A stretch of 64,000 nucleotides of DNA from CAZSAK01 sp964605155 (GTDB lineage: Bacteria; Pseudomonadota; Gammaproteobacteria; SZUA-140). Shown here one piece after another: positions 5,914-14,943 of this stretch. The position numbers were made by a program, and so were the translations under genes. Every line of letters begins with the position of its first letter. Positions within the stretch are counted from its first letter, which is position 1. The stretch is taken from positions 25,876-89,875 of the forward strand of contig CAZSAK010000009.1 of the NCBI GenBank assembly GCA_964605155.1, given 5' to 3'. The notes beneath the pieces were generated by a model. That model was given only the letters and a program-made list of their open reading frames with translations. It made no database searches and had not been told where the DNA came from.

Positions 5914-8877
5914 TCAGGCCATCCGGATCCTGGTATCGCCGGCCATCGCGACAATCTGGTCACGGATCGCATGCCTGTCGATGCCGTGTATATGAAGCAG
6001 TTGTTCGCGGGTTCCCGAATGCGGTTCCTTGTGTACGCCGAGCCGGATGACGGGCGCCAGGTTACTAATCTCGACGGCGACTGCGTCTCCTAACCCCCCT
6101 TCGAGCCAGTGATCCTCTACACTGATGACGGCCTGTGTCTCGCGTGCCGCCTGTGCGAGGGTTTCCACGTCCAGCGGTTTGACGGAATAGGCGTCGATTA
6201 CACGTACACTGATACCATCCAGCTGTAACATTTCGTATGCCGCCAATGCCTCATGGACAGTGATGCCTGCGGCCACGATGGTGAAGCGGTCATGATTGGA
6301 TGAACGCAATACCGAGCTGCCACCGACCCTGAAGGTCTCGTCATTGTCGTAGATGACCGGGGTCTTCGGCCGCGTCGTGCGTATATAGACGATACCCTCG
6401 GTTTGCATCGCCAGTTCGGTCACACGTTCCGCACTGACCGCATCACAGGGATACAATATCGTACTGCCGTAAACTGCGCGGAACATCGCCATATCCTCGA
6501 GACCCATCTGCGATGGCCCGTCCTCGCCGATGGAAACGCCTGCATGACTGCCGCAGATGATCATGTGATCCGGACGGGAATGACCGGCCATACGGATAAA
6601 ATCAAATGCCCGGCTCAAAAAACAGGCGAAGGTCGCGGCACAGGGTACCTTGCCACTGGCGGCAAGTCCCAGGGCAGTACCGACCATGTTTTGCTCCGCG
6701 ATGTAACATTCGATAAATCGTTCGGGAAAGGTGTCTGCAAACACCTGCGTATAGGTGGAATTCTTTACATCACCGTCCAGCACAACGAGATCAGGATTGA
6801 TCTTGCCGATTTTTTTCAAGGCATTACCGAATGACTCGCGCGTCGAAATCGTATCACCCGATTCATGGGATACGACGATACGGGTAGCGTGGCTCGCCCG
6901 GCTTGGTATACTGGACTCGACATGGCGGGGTTCAACCTGCAGATGTACCTCGGTCTCGCCAATTTCTTCCAGTGCACGTTGCATCTGTACATCATCCAGT
7001 GCCTTGCCGTGATACCCCTGCTTTCCCTCGAGAAATGATACTCCCTTGCCCTTGATGGTCCTGGCGAGGATGGCGGTCGGTCCCTGCCTTCTGGCTCGAA
7101 ACAGGGCATCGAGAACGGCATGCATGTCATGTCCATCGATCTCGATGGTATGCCAGCCGAAGGCGGCAAAGCGTTCGGCATATACCGATAGCTGGTGCCG
7201 GTAAGGCGTGAATCCGCTTTGCCCCAGCGCATTGACATCGACGATCGCCACCAGATTGCTCAGGCCGTTAAGCGCTGCGAATTGCGCTGATTCCCACACC
7301 GATCCTTCCGAGCATTCACCATCGCCGAGCAGACAAAACACACGTGCATCGATGTTGTCCATCCTGTTGGCCGTCGCAATACCGTTGGCCGCTGCCAGCC
7401 CCTGCCCCAACGAGCCGGTGGCCACCTTGACCCAGGGATTGGAGGGTGTGGGATGTCCCTCCAGCGAGCTGTCGATCTTGCGCAGCGAGAGTGGATTTTC
7501 CGTGATGGCGCCGGTTTCCGACAACGCCGCCCACAATATCGGTGCCGCGTGACCTTTCGACAGCACAAAGGTATCCACATCGCGCGCCCGGGGCTCATTG
7601 GGATCCCAGCGCATCTCGTGGAAAAACAATGCGGCGACGATGTCCGCGCATGACATACTGGACGTAGGATGACCGGATCCCGCCTCGCTCGTCATGCGGA
7701 TCACCTCCTTGCGGAGTTTGCGTGCCATGTCTGTCAACGGGGGAGCGTATGATTGTGAGATATAACTGTGGTACTTGTTATCGATGGCATCGAGCATGGC
7801 ATCATAGGGATCGATGAATTTCTGTATCCCTTCATTCAGTAATTGCTCGGTCACCAGGTGAATATCGATGCCCAGTTCACCCAGTTCATGCATCACGGAT
7901 TGTGCCTGATCAAGATCATTCCCGATCGTATCATTGACCACGCCATGATCGGCGAATGCATTGATGGTCTTGATGGTCAGGGTATTGACGGTATGAGGGC
8001 CGATAAGGGGTGTCACATACATGATGTCACTGTATTTCGAATTCTTTGTTCCGGTACTGGCCCATAACATGCGCTGCGGCCTGGCCCCCTGTTGTTGCAG
8101 CGCCTTCCAGCGATCGCTTTGCAGGATTTGCCTAAAACGGTCATAGGCCAGTTTCGCATTCGCGATTGCAACCTTGCCTAGCAGATGTTCAGGACTGTTT
8201 GTCTTGCCTCGGGAACCGGTACCGATACGATGGCCCAGCAGTTCATCCACCAGTGTATCGATGCGGCTGAGGAAAAAACTCGCCACCGATGCGATTTTAT
8301 CCACCGTTTTACCCTGCCGTACACGATGCTCAAGGGCCCGCATGTATGCCTCGGCTACCGCCTGGTAACGTTCAATGGAAAACAACAGGGTGATATTGAC
8401 GTTGATGCCTTCGGTGAGAAGCGCCTCTACGGCAGCTACCCCGGCGTCGGTGGCGGGAATCTTGATCAGCAGGTTGGGCCTGTCGACTGCCCGCCACAAT
8501 CGCCTGGCCTCGGCAATGGAGGCCTCCGTATCATGCGCCAGATGCGGGGAGACCTCGAGGCTGACAAATCCGTCGCTACCTTCAGATGTTTCATAAACGT
8601 TGCGCAGGATATCGCAGGCATCACGGACATCGGTTGTTACAATTTGCTCGTAAACCTTAAGCAGCGGTGATTGTTTGCGTGTTGCTGCGCGAATTTGCGC
8701 ATCATAGTCATCGCCGCCGTTGAGTGCCTTGTAAAATATGGCCGGATTGGATGTTACCCCGCGCAGACCTTCATTGGTCACGCGCCCTTGCAGGTCTCCA
8801 CTTGTAATCATTCTCCGCGTGAGATTGTCGATCCAGTAACTTTGTCCATGTTCTATAAGCTGTAAGAGATTGTTCAT
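5914..8877 (-). CDS. Transaldolase-transketolase fusion
   Basis: A 987-residue bifunctional enzyme of the non-oxidative pentose phosphate pathway. Residues 1 to about 370 are transaldolase: GVTSNPAIF, the Schiff-base lysine in LLIKIPATDAG (about residue 139) and WASTGTKN. From about 375 to the end is a complete transketolase with the thiamine-diphosphate motif GDGECSEGSVWE, the GSGHPTSSMS and SKGHAAPILW substrate loops, and the pyrimidine domain (CYIAEQNMVG, GSHAGVSIGEDGPSQM). The transketolase half is far closer to the animal TKT type than to E. coli TktA (about 625 rather than 660 residues). I set the start at 8877, where AGGAG sits 6 bp upstream; an in-frame start at 8913 would add 12 residues. 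Confidence 0.95.
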   Translation of the reverse strand: MNNLLQLIEHGQSYWIDNLTRRMITSGDLQGRVTNEGLRGVTSNPAIFYKALNGGDDYDAQIRAATRKQSPLLKVYEQIVTTDVRDACDILRNVYETSEGSDGFVSLEVSPHLAHDTEASIAEARRLWRAVDRPNLLIKIPATDAGVAAVEALLTEGINVNITLLFSIERYQAVAEAYMRALEHRVRQGKTVDKIASVASFFLSRIDTLVDELLGHRIGTGSRGKTNSPEHLLGKVAIANAKLAYDRFRQILQSDRWKALQQQGARPQRMLWASTGTKNSKYSDIMYVTPLIGPHTVNTLTIKTINAFADHGVVNDTIGNDLDQAQSVMHELGELGIDIHLVTEQLLNEGIQKFIDPYDAMLDAIDNKYHSYISQSYAPPLTDMARKLRKEVIRMTSEAGSGHPTSSMSCADIVAALFFHEMRWDPNEPRARDVDTFVLSKGHAAPILWAALSETGAITENPLSLRKIDSSLEGHPTPSNPWVKVATGSLGQGLAAANGIATANRMDNIDARVFCLLGDGECSEGSVWESAQFAALNGLSNLVAIVDVNALGQSGFTPYRHQLSVYAERFAAFGWHTIEIDGHDMHAVLDALFRARRQGPTAILARTIKGKGVSFLEGKQGYHGKALDDVQMQRALEEIGETEVHLQVEPRHVESSIPSRASHATRIVVSHESGDTISTRESFGNALKKIGKINPDLVVLDGDVKNSTYTQVFADTFPERFIECYIAEQNMVGTALGLAASGKVPCAATFACFLSRAFDFIRMAGHSRPDHMIICGSHAGVSIGEDGPSQMGLEDMAMFRAVYGSTILYPCDAVSAERVTELAMQTEGIVYIRTTRPKTPVIYDNDETFRVGGSSVLRSSNHDRFTIVAAGITVHEALAAYEMLQLDGISVRVIDAYSVKPLDVETLAQAARETQAVISVEDHWLEGGLGDAVAVEISNLAPVIRLGVHKEPHSGTREQLLHIHGIDRHAIRDQIVAMAGDTRIRMA

Positions 8878-9021
8878 ATCCTGCTCCTGTCTGGATGATG
8901 ACGATGTGATCAAATGCCATGGACCTGTTTGTTACCTGCTTCAGGATCTATCCAGACCGTCATCCCTTGCACCACAGACCACCTGCTATTGTCATTATAT
9001 ATACATAAATCCCATACCATG

Positions 9022-9039
9022 CATTGATGTTTCTCAATG
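9022..9039 (-). promoter_or_regulatory. CATTGA-N6-TCAATG palindrome upstream of transaldolase-transketolase
   Basis: A perfect 6+6 palindrome. On the minus strand a TATAAT -10 reads at 8999-8994 (TATATA at 9001-8996 overlaps it), which places the site centre near -41.5 to -43.5. The gene start is 144 bp downstream. Confidence 0.5.
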
Positions 9040-9067
9040 TCATGGATTGCCCGCCATCCAGTGATCT

Positions 9068-12000
9068 TTATGCCGTTGTTCGATTTCTTGTAGAAGACAG
9101 GGGCCAGAGACGGCAAAAAATACTCTTGATATCCATGCCGATACCCAGCGCGGCGGGTACCGAAAAGAGCGTGATAAACGTCGAGAACATCAGTCCCCAC
9201 GACAACGCCAGTGCCATGGGGGCGACAAACGGATCCATGCCGCCCCACCCATAGGCCGTCGGCAGCAGGCCAACGACGGTAGTGATCGTGGTCAACAGAA
9301 CAGCGCGCAAACGCCGTTTACCGCTTTCGACGGCCGCCTCACGCCAGTCTGTGCCCTCTTTTATCTTGCGCTGGATAAACACGGCCATTACCAACGATGA
9401 GTTCACCACCACACCGGTGAGCGCCACAAAACCCATCAACGCCATGAATGACAACGGTTCACCGTGAATGAAAAAGCCGCAGATGATACCGATGACACCG
9501 AACGGTATTGCCAACATCACCAGCAAAGGGTACGAGATACTGTTGAATTGTATGGCCAGTATGAAAAATATTCCCAGCAACGCGTAGGCGAAACTGATGA
9601 TCAGCCCGCGCACCGACTCTTCATCACGCTCCTGCTCACCGCCAAGGTGATAGTCGACCGATTTGGTGTCGTCATTCAACCATTCCGAATCACGCTGCTT
9701 GACCATGGTATTCAATTCACGCGAGGTGATGGTCTTCGGTTCAACGCCTGCAGAGACATTGATAACCCGGTTGCCATCCTTGTGCCGGATACTGGTGGTA
9801 CCTGTGGCTTCCTCGATATGTGCCAGTCTTCCCAGCGGTACCAGCCCGCCGCGTTGATTGGGGATTTCCAACTTCAACAGGGTCTGTAAATCGTGCTGCA
9901 CGGGTTCCGGGTAACGTATGGTCACATCCACTTCTTCCTTGCCGCGCTTAAGCGTCGATACGCGTAATCCGTCAAAGGCCGCCTTGATATGCTGGGCGAC
10001 CGTGGCAAGATCCACGCCAGCAAAGGCCGCCAGCTTGCGATCCAGCACGATATGCATCTCCTTGTCACCGGGCTGCAGGTCACTTTCGATCGATCGGACG
10101 CCATCGATATCCGCCAGCATATTCATGAGACGTTGGGCCACCCTCTCCTGTGCTGCGACATTCCGTCCGGTGATTTCGACCTGGAGAGCGCGACCAACCG
10201 GAGGTCCCGGGGCCTCCATCACGAAGCTGATGTCCATGGCCGGGAACATTTGTGGAATTTCCTGCTCGAGCTCACCCATTACCTTGTAGGCCGAAATCGA
10301 GCGTTCCGTGAACGGAATCAGTATTACACGCAGAAAACCGAAGCGATCACCGATCTGTTTGAGCGTCTCACGCTGATCCGCGCTGTTCTCACCCGCCACC
10401 ATCGTGGTGGTTTCGAGGATATCCGCATCGATGCGTGCCCTGATCTCGCGATCGAGTTCCTCCAGATTGTCACGCATCTCCTCGAGTGTGGTTCCCACCG
10501 GCATGCTGACACGCAGGTAGAAGGTCGATTCGGCGCCCGGTGGAAACAGTTGAAACTTCATGGTGCCCGCCAGCATCAATGAACCGGCCAGTACCAGTAT
10601 CGTAACCAGGATGGTCAGATAACGCAGTCGCACGGCGTAACGCAATATCCACTCATAGACAGAGGTCAGCCACAGGAACAGGCGCCGCTCGCCTGGATGT
10701 TTTTTTGGGTTGGCCACATCCCTGATGTGGTTGGGCAGGATAAAGATCGCCTCCAGCCACGAGAAGAGCAGCAGTGTGATGACGACGACCGGTATTGCAA
10801 AGACAAACTTGCCGATGATCCCCTGCATGAACATCAACGGCAGAAAGGCGACAATCGTTGTCAGCACCGTGGCAGTGACAGGACCGATGAGTTCAATGGT
10901 GCCCGTGATTGCGGCCTGCTCTGGGCGCATCCCCTGTTCCATATGATATGTGGCATTTTCCCCAATGATGATGGCATCATCCACCATCAGCCCCAGCACC
11001 ATGATAAAACCGAACATGGTCAACAGGTTCAGGGTCACGCCGCTGACATGCAACGCCGCCAGACCGGCGAAAAAGATAATCGGTAATCCCCAGGCGGTGG
11101 TCAGGGCGACGGCGGGACGTAGAAACAGCAACAGTGTAGCCAGAACGAGTATCAAACCTATGGAGCCGTTGCCCGTCAGGACGCCAAGCCGTAATCTTGT
11201 AACGGTCGAAAAATCATTGTAGACACGGACATTGACGTCTTTACCGTAGATCTGCGGCACGGTTTTGAGATAGGCGCGGATGTTATCGACCAGATCGATC
11301 AGATCGGCATCGCCCTTTTTAAGCACGATCATGTTGATGGCAGGCTCGCCCATCGCACCGACATAACGCGTCGGCCGTTCCACGTTTTCCGTGACCTCGG
11401 CCACGTCCTTGAGGCGCAGGGCATTGCCCTTTTCATTGGCGCGGATGACAAGGTTTGCCGCATCTTCAGCCGACTTGAATTCACCAGTGATGCGGATGAC
11501 GCGCTGCCCCTGCGGTAATTTGAGGAATCCGCCCGGTGCATTGACATTCCAGCCGTTGACCAGCTTCACCACATCATTGATCGCCACACGGTGACGATGC
11601 AACCGTTCCGGATCAAGCACGATACGGATCTCTTCCTTGCGCTCACCCTGCACCAGCACGTCGGCCACTCCGGAAATATCCAGCACATCGGTCTCGATAT
11701 CATCCGCGAGCCTTTGCAGCGCCAGAGGTTCAAATTCACCGAAGATCGTGAAGGACAATATCGGCGTTTGCTCGGATTTGACCTCGATGATCACTGGATC
11801 ATTCGGCAGGTCGTCAGGCAGATCGGCACGATTGATCGCCTGCTGCACATCGGATATCAGGCGGGAACGGTCCTCGTAATTCGGATCTATCTCGATGTTG
11901 ATCTGCATGGTGCCCTGGTAGGCGGTTGAACGGATGGTGTTGATGCCATCCACCTCTTTCAATTCACGCTCGATCGGTATGACCAGCAGGGTTTCCATTT

Positions 12001-12175
12001 CCTTCGGTGAGGCGCCGGGATAACTGGCATTGATCACGGCGACGTCGAAATTCACGCTGGGGAAGGCCTCACGCTGGATATTGAATGCCGCAAAGCCGCC
12101 GGCGACCAGCAGCATGATGGAGAGCAGGTTTACCAGCAGGCCGCGCTCTACAAAAAAGCGGATCAGCGATGTCAT
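9068..12175 (-). CDS. RND efflux transporter, inner-membrane permease (AcrB/MexF superfamily)
   Basis: A 1035-residue proton-driven efflux pump with the RND layout: TM1 (about 10-30), a large periplasmic porter loop, TM2-6 including the proton-relay motif FGFIMVLGLMVDDAIIIGEN around residues 395-412, a second loop, and TM7-12 ending near 1020. It belongs to the hydrophobe/amphiphile side (HAE) of the family; the drug or solvent substrate is not predictable. The ATG overlaps the tolC stop as ATGA, so translation is coupled. No membrane fusion protein (adaptor) gene is beside it, although the pump requires one. Confidence 0.93.
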   Translation of the reverse strand: MTSLIRFFVERGLLVNLLSIMLLVAGGFAAFNIQREAFPSVNFDVAVINASYPGASPKEMETLLVIPIERELKEVDGINTIRSTAYQGTMQINIEIDPNYEDRSRLISDVQQAINRADLPDDLPNDPVIIEVKSEQTPILSFTIFGEFEPLALQRLADDIETDVLDISGVADVLVQGERKEEIRIVLDPERLHRHRVAINDVVKLVNGWNVNAPGGFLKLPQGQRVIRITGEFKSAEDAANLVIRANEKGNALRLKDVAEVTENVERPTRYVGAMGEPAINMIVLKKGDADLIDLVDNIRAYLKTVPQIYGKDVNVRVYNDFSTVTRLRLGVLTGNGSIGLILVLATLLLFLRPAVALTTAWGLPIIFFAGLAALHVSGVTLNLLTMFGFIMVLGLMVDDAIIIGENATYHMEQGMRPEQAAITGTIELIGPVTATVLTTIVAFLPLMFMQGIIGKFVFAIPVVVITLLLFSWLEAIFILPNHIRDVANPKKHPGERRLFLWLTSVYEWILRYAVRLRYLTILVTILVLAGSLMLAGTMKFQLFPPGAESTFYLRVSMPVGTTLEEMRDNLEELDREIRARIDADILETTTMVAGENSADQRETLKQIGDRFGFLRVILIPFTERSISAYKVMGELEQEIPQMFPAMDISFVMEAPGPPVGRALQVEITGRNVAAQERVAQRLMNMLADIDGVRSIESDLQPGDKEMHIVLDRKLAAFAGVDLATVAQHIKAAFDGLRVSTLKRGKEEVDVTIRYPEPVQHDLQTLLKLEIPNQRGGLVPLGRLAHIEEATGTTSIRHKDGNRVINVSAGVEPKTITSRELNTMVKQRDSEWLNDDTKSVDYHLGGEQERDEESVRGLIISFAYALLGIFFILAIQFNSISYPLLVMLAIPFGVIGIICGFFIHGEPLSFMALMGFVALTGVVVNSSLVMAVFIQRKIKEGTDWREAAVESGKRRLRAVLLTTITTVVGLLPTAYGWGGMDPFVAPMALALSWGLMFSTFITLFSVPAALGIGMDIKSIFCRLWPLSSTRNRTTA

Positions 12176-13695
12176 GGAGTCATGCCTTTGTAAGCCGGCA
12201 TCACGACTCCCAGTTTGTCGAGCAATTCTCCGGTCGACCAGGCATATTGCTTGTCCGCCAGCATCAATGTCAGGCGCTGCAATTCGGCCTGCAATTCCGC
12301 GGTATGCAGGTCGCCCTCGAATTGCACGAGGGTCGCCGTATCCGATCGTCCGTCACGATAACGCTGCAGCTCCGCCTCGAATTTCTCTTTTTCCGCCTCC
12401 ACCAGCTGGCGTGCCAGTTTCAGGGTCTGCTCGCCGGTCGTCAGTGTCGATAATACATCCGCTAATTCATCCTCGACCCGCTCGATGGTCTGGTTGCGTT
12501 GTGCCAGGATGCGTTCCCGGCTTAATACCGCTTGTTGGAGGTCGGCATTCGACGCGGTGCGGCCGAGTGTATCGCCGAGTTCCAGGGACAGACCTGCAAA
12601 CCGGTCCGCCGTACTGAACACATCGTTGGCGGCGCCGCTTGCGTCATCATCCAGCCCCAGGGTGCCGAATTCGGCGACGACATCCAGTTTCATCTTTTTG
12701 TCATTGCGGGCGATCGCAACACGGGATTCCGCCGCATCGAGACGCGCCTGAAGGATCAGAAATTCCGGCCGCCGCTCCAGTGCCATTGCCACCGACGCCT
12801 CGAAACCACCCACGGTATCGCTGACGGAATGTTCGTCCACATCCACGGTTACAGGTGCATCGGGTGCACGCAACATCAGACGATTCAATGCGGTCCTGTC
12901 GCTGGTCTGTTGTGCAATCGCCTGCTGATATTCCAGTTTTCTCGCCGCCAGCAAGGCCTCCGTCTGCCTGCGATCAGCGGTCTCGATCAGACCGAACTGT
13001 TCCCGAAACTCCTGGTAATCGAGCAGACGATGCGCCCGCTTCATGGCGACATCGGCAAGTTCGACGCTGACTCCATCCGACAGCAGGCGGAAGTAGATAT
13101 TGATTGCCTGCAGACTCAGATCACGCATCACTACTTCACGTTGTAATCTGCTCGCCTCGGTCTCCGCCATGGATGCATTGAGGGCCTCGTTGTAATCGGG
13201 ACCACCCGCGCCGCGCATCAGCGGTAGGCGGTAACTCAGGCTCGCATTGCTGCGGTAGGCGGGGTTGATCGTCGCCAACTGGGAGGCGAACGGGGAGGAA
13301 AAATTCTGTTTCGTCCTGTTGAAATCGATGTTGGCACTGAGAGTGGAACCGCCGGAGAAGGGTTTGCTGATGCTCCCCGAAAACTGGCCGGTATGTGTTT
13401 CATCTGGCTGAAAGTCACTTGCAGGCGGCGTCTGATCTTCACGCACACCGATACTCCCGCTTAGAGTCGGATCAAGCCGGCCCTCGATACGGTCGGAATC
13501 CGTTTGTGAGATCGCCGTATCGATATCGCTGATAACAAGGTCGGGATGTCTTTCGATGACGCTTTTGATGACTTCGGCAAGTGTAAATTGATGTGAACCA
13601 TCCGCCGCCGCATATCCGCATGATGATGCACACATGGCGACCATCATGGCCACTGCCATCATGACCATTGTAAGAGATGATCTGAAAGGTATCAT
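12172..13695 (-). CDS. TolC-family outer membrane efflux protein
   Basis: A 507-residue protein with a signal peptide (about residues 1-30, ending SCGYAAA) and two outer-membrane efflux repeats with long coiled-coil helices (for example ALLAARKLEYQQAIAQQTSDRTALNRL and ERVEDELADVLSTLTTGEQTLKLARQLVEAEKEKFEAELQR regions). It forms the outer-membrane channel for the RND pump encoded just downstream, with which it shares an ATGA overlap. It is slightly longer than E. coli TolC (about 470 mature). The gene is first in its operon; a TGTGA-N6-TACAT element at 13754-13769 is too weak to call a CRP site. Confidence 0.9.
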   Translation of the reverse strand: MIPFRSSLTMVMMAVAMMVAMCASSCGYAAADGSHQFTLAEVIKSVIERHPDLVISDIDTAISQTDSDRIEGRLDPTLSGSIGVREDQTPPASDFQPDETHTGQFSGSISKPFSGGSTLSANIDFNRTKQNFSSPFASQLATINPAYRSNASLSYRLPLMRGAGGPDYNEALNASMAETEASRLQREVVMRDLSLQAINIYFRLLSDGVSVELADVAMKRAHRLLDYQEFREQFGLIETADRRQTEALLAARKLEYQQAIAQQTSDRTALNRLMLRAPDAPVTVDVDEHSVSDTVGGFEASVAMALERRPEFLILQARLDAAESRVAIARNDKKMKLDVVAEFGTLGLDDDASGAANDVFSTADRFAGLSLELGDTLGRTASNADLQQAVLSRERILAQRNQTIERVEDELADVLSTLTTGEQTLKLARQLVEAEKEKFEAELQRYRDGRSDTATLVQFEGDLHTAELQAELQRLTLMLADKQYAWSTGELLDKLGVVMPAYKGMTP

Positions 13696-13831
13696 ATGGA
13701 CGTAACGGGATATCAGGACATGCGGAGTGTATTTATTGTTGTCACTGGTTAATTGTGATCATTTTACATCTCATTAAAATGAATAAGTGTAACAGAGTGT
13801 TACATAGGCTTATTAATAAAATATTACGAGT

Positions 13832-13920
13832 TGGTGCCCGGGGCCGGAGTCGAACCGGCACGGGAGTTAAGTCCCGAGGGATTTTAAGTCCCTTGTGTCT
13901 ACCAATTTCACCACCCGGGC
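13832..13920 (-). tRNA. tRNA-Leu (anticodon UAA)
   Basis: 89 nt including an encoded CCA (complement of 13832-13834). Acceptor GCCCGGG pairs with CCCGGGC; the anticodon arm AGGGA-CTTAAAA-TCCCT gives UAA, and a long variable arm is present as expected for a class II tRNA. Last of a Gly-Cys-Leu tRNA series, equivalent to E. coli leuZ. Confidence 0.97.
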
Positions 13921-13927
13921 AGGTATA

Positions 13928-14001
13928 TGGAGGCTGAGGTCGGATTCGAACCGGCGTACACGGCTTTGCAGGCCGCTGCATAACCACTCTGCCACTCAGC
14001 C
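13928..14001 (-). tRNA. tRNA-Cys (anticodon GCA)
   Basis: 74 nt with encoded CCA. Acceptor GGCTGAG/CTCAGCC with discriminator U73, typical of tRNA-Cys; the anticodon loop reads TGCAA. Only 7 bp separate it from tRNA-Leu, so both come from one precursor. Equivalent to E. coli cysT. Confidence 0.97.
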
Positions 14002-14201
14002 AGATTGATCAAGCGAAATATTCCCGTCGTAAAGTCTCTTGTTCGTTATTCAGATTGTTACGCTTCCCATGCGCGATGTATATATGCCACGCAGTGGAAG
14101 TATGAGTATCTCGCATCCATCTCAACGATGAAGATATGTCCGGGATGACAGTCTCAACGCAGTGTAGTTGTATTTGAAATTCTCAACACATCGAGGGAAT
14201 T

Positions 14202-14277
<76 letters not shown>

Positions 14278-14337
14278 CCTCTAAACAAAAGGTTATATTG
14301 TATTCATACACTTAGCAGTGTCAAGCTAGGTGTAACA

Positions 14338-14901
14338 TTAATTATCATTGTGCCTGTCATTCAACGACGGCCATGCCATGATCAGGTATTTGATCATCGA
14401 CCACAGGGTAAGGCCAGCGGCAATATACAACGCTATCATTCCCAACGGGTAGATCTGAATGACCCATACAGGTTCATGATAGAGCAACATGATGATCGCC
14501 GCCATCTGCGAACCGGTCTTTATCTTGCCGGCCATGTTTACGGCAACCCTGGTGCTTTTACCGATCTCGGCCATCCATTCACGCAATGCCGATACGGCGA
14601 TCTCCCGCCCGATAATCACCGCGGCGGGCACCGCCAACCAGGGAGTTGGATGCGCCTGCACCAGTAACACCAGGGCAACGGCCACCATAAGCTTGTCCGC
14701 CACCGGGTCGAGAAAGGCACCGAATGTCGATATCTGGTTAAAACGTCGCGCCAGATAACCGTCCAGCCAGTCCGTGATAGCCGCCAGGGAAAATATGATC
14801 GCCGAGGCAATGTGTACCCATTTGAGAGGCAGATAAAAGACGATGACAAAGACCGGTATGAGACCGATGCGAATAAGTGTCAGGTAGGTTGCGATTGTCA
14901 T
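14338..14901 (-). CDS. pgsA: CDP-diacylglycerol-glycerol-3-phosphate 3-phosphatidyltransferase
   Basis: A 187-residue inner-membrane enzyme that makes phosphatidylglycerophosphate, the committed step to phosphatidylglycerol and cardiolipin. The CDP-alcohol phosphotransferase motif D-G-x2-A-R-x8-G-x3-D-x3-D is intact in DWLDGYLARRFNQISTFGAFLDPVADK (about residues 43-69), and about five membrane helices are visible. The length matches E. coli PgsA (182). It sits between uvrC and the tRNA-Gly gene exactly as in E. coli, which supports orthology. Confidence 0.96.
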   Translation of the reverse strand: MTIATYLTLIRIGLIPVFVIVFYLPLKWVHIASAIIFSLAAITDWLDGYLARRFNQISTFGAFLDPVADKLMVAVALVLLVQAHPTPWLAVPAAVIIGREIAVSALREWMAEIGKSTRVAVNMAGKIKTGSQMAAIIMLLYHEPVWVIQIYPLGMIALYIAAGLTLWSMIKYLIMAWPSLNDRHNDN

Positions 14902-14943
14902 AAAAAATTAGTAGCGTCGCTGAATTCCCGGCAGTGAACATTT

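Noticed and set aside
13754..13769. TGTGA-N6-TACAT upstream of tolC as a CRP site
   Set aside because: Only one half matches the consensus and the position relative to a promoter is unclear.
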